A stretch of DNA of 64,000 nt from Coccinella septempunctata (Eukaryota > Arthropoda > Insecta > Coleoptera > Coccinellidae). The notes beneath the pieces were generated by a model. It did not search any database. It was not told the origin of the DNA and saw only the letters and a list, made by a program, of their open reading frames with translations. Shown piece after piece: positions 31,489 to 42,119 of this stretch (its first letter is position 1; each line of letters begins with the position of its first letter). Location: assembly GCF_907165205.1 (NCBI RefSeq), contig NC_058198.1, positions 15,539,001-15,603,000 of the forward strand, given 5' to 3'. A program made the translations under genes and the position numbers.

Positions 31489-32024
31489 AACTTTTGTAGG
31501 ATTTGTAACTCCAGCCCGCGCTCTATATTCAAAATGAAATATTTACTTCGAACAAAATTGAAAATTGTTAGATGTAGAGAAAAGACAACAGTACTGTTTT
31601 GAGTACTATGCGTAAAAGACTGAACGCTCCTTGAACTGCGATCAAGAAATAGAAAATTCATAATATTGGAGTGCAAGTCTGATATTTGAATTTACAGCAT
31701 ATTCTTAATGAAACATTAATTTTGAAAACAAATAAAAATTGATAGGGGATCATAAAAGTTAACAGTTAGTACTGTTTCAAGTACTATGCAAAAACAATCC
31801 ACTGAACGCTTCTTGACCTGCAATCAAGCAATAGGTTATGTATGAATTCAGAGTGCAAGTCTGATATAATGAATCATTTATGATATAGAGTGTATTCTAA
31901 ATGAAACATTAGGTTTGAAAAAAAAATTAAAAATTGTAAGGTGTACTCAAAAGACAACGTTAGGTCCCGTTCCAAGTACGGTATAAAAAAAATTTAAACT
32001 TCAAAATATGACTAGATATACTAA

Positions 32025-32347
32025 TCACAGTCACAGTATCATTCTCTACATTTTTTAAATATCTCTCCATCAATGTGGCACTGAATCAAAAGATTTCTCC
32101 CAATGATGGGCAGCATTTTCAGAAATACGTTGATCTTGTCTAAAAAAGTCCATCATTTCTTTCATGTGTTGTATTTTATTTTTTAGAGACTTAATTGTAT
32201 AATTTCCTTCTATATGATGCTTGGAGTTTTTTCAATTCGATGAGTCTTTTCATCAATTTTGAAGGAGAAATACTGAAACAAGTTTAAAAAATTTGTAAAT
32301 CTATCAAAGATATTCAAAAAATGATATAATTGGGAACTTACCTATAT
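32025..32347 (-). pseudogene. Spliced-gene scrap, possibly P-element/THAP9-like
   Basis: Not an R or LINE sequence. On the minus strand a 69-bp GT-AG intron (32341-32273) has donor GTAAGT and a pyrimidine-rich acceptor ending TTTCAG. The following exon encodes a basic coiled-coil-like stretch (SPSKLMKRLIELKKLQ), shifts frame, and continues IKSLKNKIQHMKEMMDF and RISENAAHHWEKSF before a stop near 32090. The pattern 'helix, ISEN, hydrophobic, F' resembles the region after the THAP domain in P-element/THAP9 transposases, from memory only. LINE F truncates the upstream exon at about 32347. Confidence 0.35.
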
Positions 32348-35300
32348 TCATTCATTGCTGTATCCCGTTACCGGGAATAAATCTACAAAAAGAAGAAAAA
32401 AAAAAAAAAAAAAAAAAAATAAATAAATAAATAAATTTGAACAGACTTGTAACTTCTCAGTGCTAGTTGCGACTGTGTGCCCTCCTGTGACTAAAGAGAC
32501 CCAACCGTGACCTGCAGATCCTTCCACACTCAGGGCATGGATAGTCTCCAACCAGATCTGGTCGCCGCTGTATCCTTCTCGATTCTCCATTATAACTGTG
32601 GACCAAAGACCTCCACTGTGACCTGTCTAACGTTAGTTGTTCCCAGTTATGATTAGCATTAACTGATTTTAGGGATTGATGTAGTGTATCCTTAAACCGC
32701 TTATACTGGCCTCCTGGTTTCCGGGCTCCCTCAGTGATTTCGCCGTATAGAGCTATTTTGGGGAGTCTTGTGTCCTGCATCCTCAGAATGTGGCCGCTCC
32801 ATCTGAGTCGGGCCCTCGTTACTTGAGTCTCAATTGTTGTACAACTCGCGCGCTGCAAGACTTCTGCATTCGAAACTTTGTGGAACCATCTGATGTGCAT
32901 TATCTGTCTTAGATGACGTTGCTGCGTCTGTTCAAGCTGTTTAATATGTCGCCTGTAGGGAGTCCAGCTTTCGCTTCCGTAAAGAAGCGTTGGGAGGACC
33001 ACTGCTCTGTAAACAGCTGTCTTGGTCTTCAGATTGAGGTCGTGATTTTGGAACACTCTGTCTTTCAGCTTCCAGAATGCCCGTGATGCCGAATTGATAC
33101 GGTTGTGTATTTCCGTGTCAAGGTTAGCCCTAGTATTTATGAAGCTTCCCAAGTATTTGAACTGCTCGACCTGTTCTAGAGTTTCATTGTCCAGGCTGAT
33201 ATCTGTTTGAAGGCTTTCTGGCGGAGTTACCAGGATTTTGGTCTTGTCAATATTGAGTCTAAGGCCTAAAGCTTCGTATATATGTTTATAGGTGTCCATC
33301 ATTATCTTTAGATCCTCTGAGCTGCTAGCGATGAGTGAACAGTCGTCTGCATATTGAAGTTCCGTGATAAACTTGGTACGGGTTTTTGCTCTGAGGCGCT
33401 TCAGGTTAAACAGGCCTCCATCAAATCTGAATCTTATCCCAACACCTCTTACGGGCATGCTCATGTCAGCAATTATCGATACAGCTATGGCGAAAATATT
33501 GAACAGTAAAGGCGCTAATACGCAGCCTTGTTTTATTCCAGAGTTGGTTGAGAAATGGTCGGTTGTAGAGCCATTATGCTGTATTCTAGCGGTGTTGTTG
33601 GTATGAAGGCTTTTACACCCTGCTAGGAATTTTTCGGGTACTCCAAGACGTGCCATGATTTTCCATAGCGCTCTCCGATTCACCGAGTCGAATGCCTTGC
33701 TTAAATCGATGAAGGCTGTATAAATCCTTGATTGTTGTTCACGGGCCTTTTCTTGTAGCTGTCGCAGTGTAAAAATTAGGTCCACCGTACCTCGATTTGG
33801 TCGAAAGCCGCACTGGGATTCAGGTAAAAGCTTCTCTAAGAGTGGAACCAGACGATTAGCCATAATCTTCGAGAGAATTTTACCGGCCACATTAAGCAAC
33901 GATATGCCCCTGTAATTGTTGCAATTCGACGTATCGCCTTTGTTCTTATAGAGGTTGATAACTAAAGCGTCTCTGAAGTCTTGTGGCACATCTCCCTGTT
34001 CCCAGATCTTGCGGAATAGTATTAGGAGACTATTGACAATGTCCTCATCCAAGGCTTTGAATATCTCCGCCGGAATGCCGTCTAGACCAGGTGACTTATC
34101 ATTTTTCATATTTTTAATCGCGCTTATGATTTCCGACATTGAGATTTCGTCATCAAGCGATGTCATCGGACTATACGCGGGGAGCAGGTCTAAAATGGAT
34201 AAATCCGAGTCGTTATTTTGATTCAAGACCTGTGAGTAATGCTCCTTCCATCTTTCGAGAATTTTTCTATCATCAGTTAGAATAGCTCCATGAGCATCTC
34301 TTATAGGAAAGCTAGTTTTTCTGCTTGGACCGTAAACAGTTTTAATAGCTTCGAAAAAACGCCTGTAGTCATGGTTATCGGCGTAAGCTTGTATTTCCCT
34401 AGCTTTTTCTTTCCACCAGCTGTCCTTGATTTTTCTTATTTCTTGACGGACCTCGCGTTTTATGTTTATGAAACCTATTTGGGCTGCAACATCGCCAGGC
34501 TTGTTAATTGCGGTTTTCATCGCTTTGTGTTTTGCGTCCAAAAGGGGTGCGATATAAGTTTCGCTGTCAGCAAACCAGTCTGGGGATTTTCGGGAGCTTT
34601 CTGTGCCCAGTATTTCTTTCGCTGTATTTGTAAGGGATGACTTGAAACGGAGCCAATGAGTCTCAATGTCGTCGTTATAATCCGGTGGTGTTAGGCTATC
34701 TTTGACGGCAGCTGTGAATCTGTCCTTTGTAGAAGGGTTTTGTAGTTTGGATATTTGAAGGCGCTCTCTTAGATACTTCGGCTTGCGTTGGTATTTTGGG
34801 CGCATTGAGATTTTCATTCTCGAGATTACCAGCCTATGATCAGTCCAGCACTCCAGATCTGCTCTGGGTTTAGTGACCAACACCTCTTTCAGATCTTTCC
34901 TTCTCACGATCACATAGTCGAGGGTATGCCAATGCCCTGAGCGCGGGTGGCGCCAGGTCCCCCTTGAATTGGGTCTCGTAATAAAATAGGTGTTCGTTAT
35001 ACACAGATTGTGTTCTGCACAAAGAGCCAGCAGACGTTCTCCATTCGAATTGATGCTGTCTGTGCCGTGTTTCCCTATTATTCCCGGCCATAGTTCTGAG
35101 TCTTGACCTTTGCCCACTCTAGCGTTGAAGTCTCCAAGGAGAATAATTCGTTCCCGTTTTGGGATTTTACTTAATGTAGCAACGAGTGTTTCGTAAAAAG
35201 TGTCCTTTAAGTTGTCAGAGGAGTTCAAAGTGGGTGCGTATACTGCAATGATGTTCACAAACGTGTTATTCGCTGCAGGAAAACGTAGGGTCATTAAACG

Positions 35301-36310
35301 TTCTGAGATACCAACTGGATTTTCGGTAAGTTTGGCGGCCAGGTCGTTTCTAATGGCAAAGCCTACGCCATGTTGTCTGATTTCGCCTTCCGGCAAGCCT
35401 TTCCAGAAAAAAGTATACGCTTGTTCTACCAAGCTACCTTCGTCCGAAAAGCGTGTTTCGCTTAAAGCAACTATTGCAATGGATGTTCGTTGCAGTTCCT
35501 TATCGATTAGGGCAGTACGCCTCTCTGGTCGGTCGGCCTTGGGGTTGTCTAGCAAGGTTCTGACGTTCCATGCTGCAAAAGCTATGTGCTTTTCATTGGT
35601 GTTTGTTCGATGATTCACTCGCTCAGGCACCCTCCCCCGGAGATCCGAATGGGAGGGTATTTTACCTCCGGATACGAATTTTGTCCTGTTCGACTGATCC
35701 ATCTTTTTGTAGGAGCTGCGTTAGAAGGTGTTCAAAAGCTGCACTGGTAACGCTGTCAGTGCAACTTTGGTTGCGGCTACGACTAGATTATCTTGTGGCA
35801 CAGGCATCCTGAGACGACAAGGTCTGAGACGTAACTTGAGCAACGCAGAGAGCCATTTCCTGCTCAAGCCAATGTTTAGGCTACGTAATTGTGGGAAACA
35901 GAGTTATACCGCTCATGTTCGGTCGCCAGAGCCTCGTTCGTAAGAACAGGGTGCACCGCGAGTAGGTGAGGTTGGCATTTGAGAGGAGAGGCTATAAAAC
36001 GCATCCTTTCCCCTTACACCCCGACTTACCTATAATTGTGAAGTAAGCCATCGTAAATATCCTGCTATTCAGCAAAAAAGCTAATAAAACCACACGAATC
36101 CGCTAAATATCACCAAAAATACGTTGATATTTGTTATTATTGTTTACATTCGTTTGACTTGACAGCAGGCAATGGCAGCTAAATGACAAGAATATTCACT
36201 AAATTGTTAAACCGTGATCATAATACCGTGCTATGACCTGACAAATGGCGGACCCACTTTTGTCCCATGAAAATAGGATGCGCAATGGTCGAAGCTCAAT
36301 CTCCCCCCTT
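32348..36310 (-). mobile_element. LINE F copy 1: intact APE-type LINE
   Basis: 3' end is a (CATT)n tail and 'ctgtatcccgttaccggg', followed by an A-rich stretch (32390-32435). The same 3' end occurs at 43871-44008 and 62023. 35703-36310 is the likely 5' UTR: no ORF, GC-richer, with a plus-strand TATA-like 'ggctataaaacg' at about 35988-36000 whose meaning is unclear. The exact 5' limit is inferred from the start of LINE E homology. Confidence 0.82.
32463..35702 (-). CDS. LINE F ORF2: APE endonuclease, RT and zinc finger (1079 aa)
   Basis: ATG at 35702. Endonuclease: AAWNVRTLL, ALSETRF (catalytic E), LLGDFNARVG (about 187), TLDYVIVRRKD, WTDHRLV. RT: SPGLDGIPAEIF, YRGISLLNVAGKILSKI, ESQCGFRPNRGTVDLIF, FIDLSKAFDSVNR (about 663), GIKQGCVLAPLLF, LQYADDCSLIASS (about 782). 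C-terminal: LLYGSESWTPYRRH, RWSGHILRMQDTRLPK, and a terminal CPECGRICRSRLGLFSHRRAH (C2H2). Single uninterrupted ORF; could be active. Clade is RTE/CR1-related; I cannot fix it more closely. No separate ORF1 is seen upstream. Confidence 0.88.
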   Translation of the reverse strand: MDQSNRTKFVSGGKIPSHSDLRGRVPERVNHRTNTNEKHIAFAAWNVRTLLDNPKADRPERRTALIDKELQRTSIAIVALSETRFSDEGSLVEQAYTFFWKGLPEGEIRQHGVGFAIRNDLAAKLTENPVGISERLMTLRFPAANNTFVNIIAVYAPTLNSSDNLKDTFYETLVATLSKIPKRERIILLGDFNARVGKGQDSELWPGIIGKHGTDSINSNGERLLALCAEHNLCITNTYFITRPNSRGTWRHPRSGHWHTLDYVIVRRKDLKEVLVTKPRADLECWTDHRLVISRMKISMRPKYQRKPKYLRERLQISKLQNPSTKDRFTAAVKDSLTPPDYNDDIETHWLRFKSSLTNTAKEILGTESSRKSPDWFADSETYIAPLLDAKHKAMKTAINKPGDVAAQIGFINIKREVRQEIRKIKDSWWKEKAREIQAYADNHDYRRFFEAIKTVYGPSRKTSFPIRDAHGAILTDDRKILERWKEHYSQVLNQNNDSDLSILDLLPAYSPMTSLDDEISMSEIISAIKNMKNDKSPGLDGIPAEIFKALDEDIVNSLLILFRKIWEQGDVPQDFRDALVINLYKNKGDTSNCNNYRGISLLNVAGKILSKIMANRLVPLLEKLLPESQCGFRPNRGTVDLIFTLRQLQEKAREQQSRIYTAFIDLSKAFDSVNRRALWKIMARLGVPEKFLAGCKSLHTNNTARIQHNGSTTDHFSTNSGIKQGCVLAPLLFNIFAIAVSIIADMSMPVRGVGIRFRFDGGLFNLKRLRAKTRTKFITELQYADDCSLIASSSEDLKIMMDTYKHIYEALGLRLNIDKTKILVTPPESLQTDISLDNETLEQVEQFKYLGSFINTRANLDTEIHNRINSASRAFWKLKDRVFQNHDLNLKTKTAVYRAVVLPTLLYGSESWTPYRRHIKQLEQTQQRHLRQIMHIRWFHKVSNAEVLQRASCTTIETQVTRARLRWSGHILRMQDTRLPKIALYGEITEGARKPGGQYKRFKDTLHQSLKSVNANHNWEQLTLDRSQWRSLVHSYNGESRRIQRRPDLVGDYPCPECGRICRSRLGLFSHRRAHSRN

Positions 36311-37555
36311 CTATATCTCTGGTTTGAGCACATCGAAATCCACTTGACCAATTAACATAAATAATGTGTAACATGCAGAGCTTAATCTGGTCTTAAGTTG
36401 TTCTGTATGAGGTCCCCACTTTAATTGACTGTCAAGAACTATACCCAAAAATTTCACATTATCTTCAACCACAACAGAGCTATCAAGAAGATTATAATTA
36501 CATAACCAAGTTTTTACCGAGTTAACCACAATATTGCAAACATCAACAGCGTATGGAATACATGACGATCGGGTCAAAATATTTGTATCATCTGCAAATA
36601 ATCTCATTGAGGTAGTATCCTGGGACGGCATTGTAGACTTAACTGAAAGAGCATGATTTGTTTCAATGCTTTTAGTCAAAACAGCTGGTGATTTTACTTC
36701 AGTCCGAGATGAGGGTATATTCTTCATCATCCTCTCAATTAGAGGTTCACATTCACTTTTGATCGCCTTAGGTAGAGAATTAACATAAATTATGAACAAT
36801 AAAGGACCAACAATACTACCCTGAGGGAGTCCTAAAATTGTTTCAATTTCATCCGAGACAAAGGTTTCACCATCAGCCTCCAGAACTACCCGTTGTTTTC
36901 TGGACTTCAAATAGCTCTCTATGAGTTTGAGTTGACTATCTCTGATATCACAATTATCGAGTACTTCCAAAAGCTTCCGATGATCAACACAGAAAGCCTT
37001 CGAAAGGTCCAAAAACAGTGCCATAGGAATTTGTCCTTGCTCCAGAGCAAGAACAATGTCATTTATGAGCTCAAAAATAGCGGTTTCAATATTTTTATTT
37101 TTAACAAAACCATGTTGACATCCAGAAATAACATTGAATTTACGAAAACAATTGGACATTCTATTGCTTAAAATCTTTTCAAAAACTTTAGAAAATGAAG
37201 AGAGGATGCTTATGGGCCTATAGTTGTTAAGGTCATCTTTGCTACCTTTTTTATGTAGGGGTTTGACTATAGTAATCTTCAGATTATCCGGAAACCCTCC
37301 GTGAAAGAACGATTGATTATAAAAGTTAATGGTTCAATGATAAAGTCTATCGATGCTTTTATCACTTTCATCGGTATCTCATCATGGCCCCATGATGTAT
37401 TGGTTTTCAAAGATTTCACAACTTGTACAATTTCGTCCTGCGTAATATCAAACATGAAAAAAGAATTATCAAGTTTGCTCTGAGAATTAGGGATAATAGA
37501 CATCATATTTCTTCGGAAATTGATGAATGGGGACCTGGAAAGTATCTTCATCACC
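36311..37555 (-). pseudogene. LINE E reverse transcriptase, frameshifted
   Basis: Two frames: 37279-37554 (VQVVKSLKTNTSWGHDEIP, the RT fingers entry) and 36311-37159 (SGCQHGFVKNKNIETAIF, FLDLSKAFCVDHRKLL, GLPQGSIVGPLLFIIY, RLFADDTNIL). The C-terminal third is absent; the frame is lost between 37160 and 37278 and the 3' end is truncated at 36311. RT of a CR1/Jockey-group LINE, inactive. Confidence 0.8.
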
Positions 37556-37985
37556 TCCAGACTGAATATTTACGCTCCAATAAGGAGGATTAGGCAATTT
37601 GACATCTTTCACATACCGAAGAGACAAACCAATAGCGCTATGAACTCTCCTGTTCATAGAATGCTCAGTCAATGTAACAGCTTTAAAGAAGTAATTGACC
37701 CATTTTTTCTCAGCACAATTTCTGTCAAGTCAAGGCTAAAGAATTATTTCATCACATGTTACCATTGATCGCGGTATTCTGACTTTCGGCCCACATGGAT
37801 GATGTATACTGTTGTGGTGGTTTTTTTCTTTTTATATTGAATACGTAATTTTAATTCTCCAGCATTTTTTTTTGCTTTTTCTAAGGTTCTTCTATTTTTT
37901 TTTTTTTAAATCTAAATTGTGACCATTTTTTGGGTATTTAATTACCTGTATGTGTCCTGATTAACAATAAACAATAAACAATAGA
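37556..37985 (+). mobile_element. LINE G: 3' end of another LINE inserted in LINE E
   Basis: Plus-strand frame to about 37768 encodes a LINE C-terminal segment (RRIRQFDIFHIPKRQTNSA, NSPVHRMLSQCNSF, STISVKSRLKNYF), the 'RN-x-NS-x2-R ... FK-x-L-x2-Y' pattern that ends many CR1/Jockey ORF2 proteins. A 3' UTR and an AACAATAAACAATAA-type tail follow (about 37960-37985). LINE E homology resumes at once. Confidence 0.65.
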
Positions 37986-38314
37986 TCTGGTTAAACCTTC
38001 AGTTAATTTAACTGGAATATTTGCAAAAAATGTATTGAACCGATTTGCCAGAGCTGAGTGGTCGCTTTGACCAAGAGATACCTCGTTATGAACTTTATTC
38101 TTGGTTAGAGAATTAATAATCCTCCACGAAGCTTTGGATTTATTTTCAGAATTTACAATGATCTCGTTGAAATTATTCTCTCTTCGTTGTGGTCAAAAGA
38201 GAATCATATCTCCTTTTAGTGGACCTATAGACATCCCTGAATTCTGGTTTACAGAATGATATAACATAAAGTTTGTCTAGGGTATCTTTCGGTTTTTTAA
38301 TTTCGGGAGTTTGT

Positions 38315-39195
38315 CTAAAAACACCAGGAGAAACCAGTCGAATAGCAACACAGCTCAAAAATTTCCGAAAAACGTTGGTGGAAAACATTCCAAAGTTGAC
38401 TAGGATCAAGTTTGCTGCCGTAATCACCATCCCATTCCATCAGTGACAGTTCCCGTAAAAACCTCTCAATTGATTTGTCATTTATAATTCTTTTCTTTAC
38501 AAATTTATTCTTCATTTTGTCACCGCAAATCAATGTGAAGAGAAACTTCAATCCTGAATGATCTGAGATGTGGTACTCAACTACATTAGTATTACCGCTA
38601 AGGGAGGTGAACACATTGTCTATACAAGAGCCAGACACAGGACGTGTTGGCTTAAAATTTGTAATTCTGACATTGAAATTCTCCAACAAAGACAGAAATT
38701 CTCTAACATCAGAAGAAGACAGAATATCTAGGTTAAAATCTCCTACCAGAATATAGTCAGATGTCTCCGACAAGCAACGCTCAAAAATTTCTCTTAGGCA
38801 TTCGAGGAACTGTACAACATCGGCTAATGGCGGGGTATTAGGCCTATAGATACAAATAATAAGCATTTTACAGTTTTCCATATACAAACTGGCAGCACAA
38901 CATTCAATGACATTAGGAATACTTAGTGAATTATAATCTTGCCTATCAGTACACTTCAGATCTTCCTTGCAGTAAATTGCAGTTCCACCATGTCTTCCTT
39001 TCAAACGACAAAAACTTGAAACAAGCTTGTAACCCTCCAACATGCCGGCTTCGAGTTCATCTTTGGATTTCCAATGCTCAGTTATCGCCACTATGTCTGC
39101 ACCCTCTTCCAGAGCCATCAAGTGCAGCTTATTGAGAGCAGTACCCAGAGACTGGACATTCTGAAGGAGAAGGCAGAAATGACGCTTTGCAGCAC
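38315..39195 (-). pseudogene. LINE E endonuclease domain (APE type)
   Basis: Open from about 39195 (LLLQNVQSLGTALNKL) to 38315. Motifs in order: QNVQSL, DIVAITEHW (catalytic E), GRHGGTAIYCK, ICIYRPNTPPL, ILVGDFNLDIL, SGSCIDNVFTS, EYHISDHSGLKF (the SDH motif). Nicks target DNA to prime reverse transcription. The frame breaks near 38315-38430, where a second frame (38173-38430) continues toward the RT. Inactive copy. Confidence 0.8.
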
Positions 39196-39207
39196 AATGC
39201 TCCGATA

Positions 39208-39480
39208 CTATGCCATCAATTGATTCTCTCTGGACTTCTGAAAATATTGTTTATCAAAGGAAAATTCCCTCAAGACTATACCTTCCGGCCAAAAAGAATC
39301 GCTGAAGACCTCATCAAGAGCTTCCTTTGATGGGAGACCAATACTAAAAGCAGAGTTTTGGCCAACTGTGTTTAGTTTCTTCACAATTATCTGATCACTT
39401 CCAGGTACACCCTCCAAAAAAGATTTTATATCCATTTCAGAAACTGATTTTCCCGCAATTCTCCCAACATAAATCCAGCT
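39208..39480 (-). pseudogene. LINE E ORF1 C-terminal fragment
   Basis: WIYVGRIAGKSVSEMDIKSF, then LPSKEALDEVFSDSFWPEGI and VLREFSF: the C-terminal block found after the esterase/PHD or coiled-coil part of CR1/Jockey ORF1 proteins. The upstream part is missing. 39491-39624 is AT-rich with no feature seen. Confidence 0.55.
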
Positions 39481-39624
39481 CCTCCGGATATCCTACAGAT
39501 AATTGGAAAAATTTGCTCTTTTGAGTTTCACTAGTTATAATGGCGTCATAGATCTAACGCTACGCTACGCACCGTAATTTTTTTATATTGTTTTCTCATT
39601 ATTCCATATGCCAGCTTCAGTACT

Positions 39625-39935
39625 CTCGCGAATATTATTATTCCAATTTCAACCTCAAGAAAAAGGCTACTGCAACCAAAATTTTTCGTTATTTTCTCTA
39701 ATAAATTTCAGCAATCCATTTTAAGAAATTCATGACGAAAGAAAGTAACTTTTTTATTCGGTTTTTCGAAGTTTTCCATGAGCTATATGGATGTGTAGAG
39801 GATGTTTCATTAAAATGAATTAGTTTCAAAAGAAATTACCTGAGCCTGAAACAAAGAACAGTTTACATTAACGAATATAATAGACAGATAGAATAGAAGT
39901 CAACGTTCATACTTTATTATCGAAATCTCATTTCA
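39625..39935 (+). repeat. Inverted fragment of the R right end
   Basis: Reverse complement of about 7780-8061 of R2 ('gcaatccattttaagaaat', 'cttttttattcggtttttc'), stopping near 39935. There R4 begins in the other orientation, so the two R pieces form an imperfect inverted junction. Confidence 0.75.
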
Positions 39936-41535
39936 TTAAGAATATGCTGTAAATTCAAATATCAGACTTGCACTCCAATATTATGAATTTTCTATTTCTT
40001 GATCGCAGGTCAAGGAGCGTTCAGTCTGTTACGCATAGTACTTAAAACAGTACTGTTGTCTTTTCTCTACATCTAACAATTTTCAATTTTTTTCGAAGTT
40101 AATACTTCATTTTGAATAAAGAGCGCGGGCTGGAGTTACAAATCCTACAAAAGTTTTCATTTTATAGGTTTCTCCTTCTTCCTAAAAATCTCAATGTAGT
40201 CATTTACATTGAAAAGTTTGATATTAGGATCTTCTTTTCTTCTAATAGATGTCATATTCAGAATCTCCTTCAGAATGAAAGACCTCGTCAAGCGTTTTCT
40301 CAGATTTCCGTTCGACACATACTGCTTTTTTTCTCCAACATCGGAATTTATTTTCTTCACGACCTTTTGGCTATGTTCATCTTGATAAACTTCTCTTCTT
40401 GCAGCCTGAGTGTCGAATTTTTTCTGCGGAACTTTTCCTCTTTTTCGTTCTCCTACATGTGACTTCAGAAAATTCCTGATTTGAACTGTTCTCCTCAAGT
40501 CAATTTGTTTAGACTTCAATTTTTCCAATCCCATTCTCAAGATCTTCTTTCTGTCCATCTCGTCTTCCACAATGAAAAAAATATTTAAGTATGAAACGAT
40601 AAAATTCGATAGTATCAAAGTTAAAAAATGTAAACCACAACACAATATTTGCAGCACGAAGCACATTCACAACTGAATACTTTGTACATCTACTCCGCTG
40701 TTATATAGCCCCTCTACCATCCCTCCCTAGCACCCCACCACCCAATTGCCGTTCCGTCGTCTGATTCGATATTAGATTGCTGTGACTTAAAATTTCTATG
40801 GAATCAACGTATTACATTCGTTCAATTTAACTGTCACACGTCGGACTGATTTTCAACCTGTCCAAATTCCTGCGATATTTTACTTATTGTGTTCAATCCA
40901 TTATTTATGATACCTAAAAAGAACATATAAAATATTTTGTTATTTTGTGATACTTGAGCCTAACACTAAAAATACCTGAAATTATAGAGTGTTTTATAAA
41001 ATTATGAGTTTATGAAACATATGCGAATTTATATGATAATTGTCCAGAGTATTTTTCTTACAGAAAGAATATACTATATTACTGTTTATTTTTTCAAACG
41101 TTTCTGATATTATGAAATGATGAAATATCAACAATTGAAAAGTATAAGTTATCGATACAGATAATAACTATCTGGATAAGCAAGTATTGAAGCGCATTAG
41201 TATTTCAATTCTTAAGTTTGTTTGAAATCTCGCTGCTCCAAACAATATTTCAAAATTAATAATTCCTAGAGAATTCTTTTTCATCATTTACATTCACGTT
41301 GTAGATGGTATACACGTTTTTCCTGAGGAAATAAAAACTATAGAAAGAATGTCCCTGAATAGATTTAACGACTCTGATGTATATGCAGAAATCCATGTAG
41401 GTTCCTATATATAAGTACAGAATCGTTATTTTTTATTTTCACCCTAATTATACGGAGCACTACTATCTACTTCATGAATTTCATTTTCAATGTCTTAACC
41501 GGAAAACCGAAAAATTTTGAGTATATAATAATGAA

Positions 41536-41576
<41 letters not shown>

Positions 41577-41950
41577 AAAATGAAATATTCTCATATTATA
41601 AGAGCTAAAAACTTGGTTTCTTAAAAAACGGCATGGATTCCCCATCGAGTAACATGTGACTCTGGTGACATGACATTGAATTTTCCAAGATTTCCAACTT
41701 TCAGTATGCTTTAACGATAGAATGGTGCAACATTCAGGAATTGTTGTCGAAGTCTTAATGTATTTTTAACAGCATATCCACCAAAAAATTCTTTCGTTTC
41801 GTACTTTCATCGAAAAAAATTTGTTTAAATGAAAACCTCTATTTAAGTCGAATTATGATCCAGCTTATCCTTACTATGCCCAAAATTGACAAGGTATTCC
41901 TGGATACGGAATATTCTGCTAACGTTTTTCAAAATGGGGAATTATAGGGA
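39936..41950 (-). repeat. R4: R copy with an internal deletion
   Basis: Begins inside the left arm, contains ORF169 (40157-40666) and its promoter. It lacks about 158 bp (the Penelope-like hairpin) between 'cacgtcggactg' and 'ttttcaacctg' at about 40850. Continues to the AAAT run (41530-41575) and to 'aattatagggaaat' where LINE A sequence starts. 40708-41950 has no gene. Confidence 0.8.
40157..40666 (-). CDS. ORF169 copy 4, intact
   Basis: 169 codons from ATG at 40666. Same architecture as the other copies, with a small cluster of differences around residues 84-93 (KKFDTQAARREVYQDEHSQ instead of KKSDTHAARREGNQDEHSQ). The promoter TATATAA (40701-40707, minus) and TCAGT (40672-40676) are kept. 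Function unknown. Confidence 0.6.
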   Translation of the reverse strand: MCFVLQILCCGLHFLTLILSNFIVSYLNIFFIVEDEMDRKKILRMGLEKLKSKQIDLRRTVQIRNFLKSHVGERKRGKVPQKKFDTQAARREVYQDEHSQKVVKKINSDVGEKKQYVSNGNLRKRLTRSFILKEILNMTSIRRKEDPNIKLFNVNDYIEIFRKKEKPIK

Positions 41951-42119
41951 AATTATTATTATTATTATTATTGAACTCTTTATTGCATTAAAACAAGTTT
42001 CATACATTTTTATAGAATTGTGCAAAAGGTGGACATATCGCCATGCAATTTCTTCCTGCCAACCAGAAATAATCTATTAAAGAAACTTATATCTAAAAAC
42101 AAGAATACCTGACCTAACT
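41951..42119 (-). mobile_element. LINE A 3' fragment at the same R position as in R1
   Basis: Same tail and last about 170 bp as 1758-1925, at the same junction with R, then cut where PLE0 starts ('cctgacctaactt' followed by Penelope sequence). This implies a shared ancestral R plus LINE A copy rather than a second insertion. Confidence 0.75.

Larger units (their letters stand above)
29999..32024 (+). repeat. R3: R copy in the opposite orientation
   Basis: Includes the optional segment with the Penelope-like hairpin (minus strand, 30690-30736), the promoter (30938-30974), ORF169 (30979-31488) and the AT-rich arm to about 32024, where it stops matching R5. Direct inspection of 31489-32024 shows no further gene. 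It has repeated short motifs such as 'gtactgttt' and 'gcaagtctgatat'. Confidence 0.8.
36311..39490 (-). mobile_element. LINE E: decayed Jockey/CR1-like LINE
   Basis: On the minus strand: ORF1 C-terminus (39208-39480), endonuclease (38315-39195), a linker (37986-38314), then RT (36311-37555) with a LINE G fragment inserted at about 37556-37985. The 3' part is missing here. The family's C-terminus and 3' end occur at about 61470-62022 and overlap this copy at 'gagcacatcgaaat'. Confidence 0.8.

Noticed and set aside
35985..36040. Plus-strand promoter (TATA-like 'ctataaaac') for a gene to the right of LINE F
   Set aside because: No initiator at the right distance and no plus-strand ORF follows; it lies in the presumed LINE F 5' UTR.
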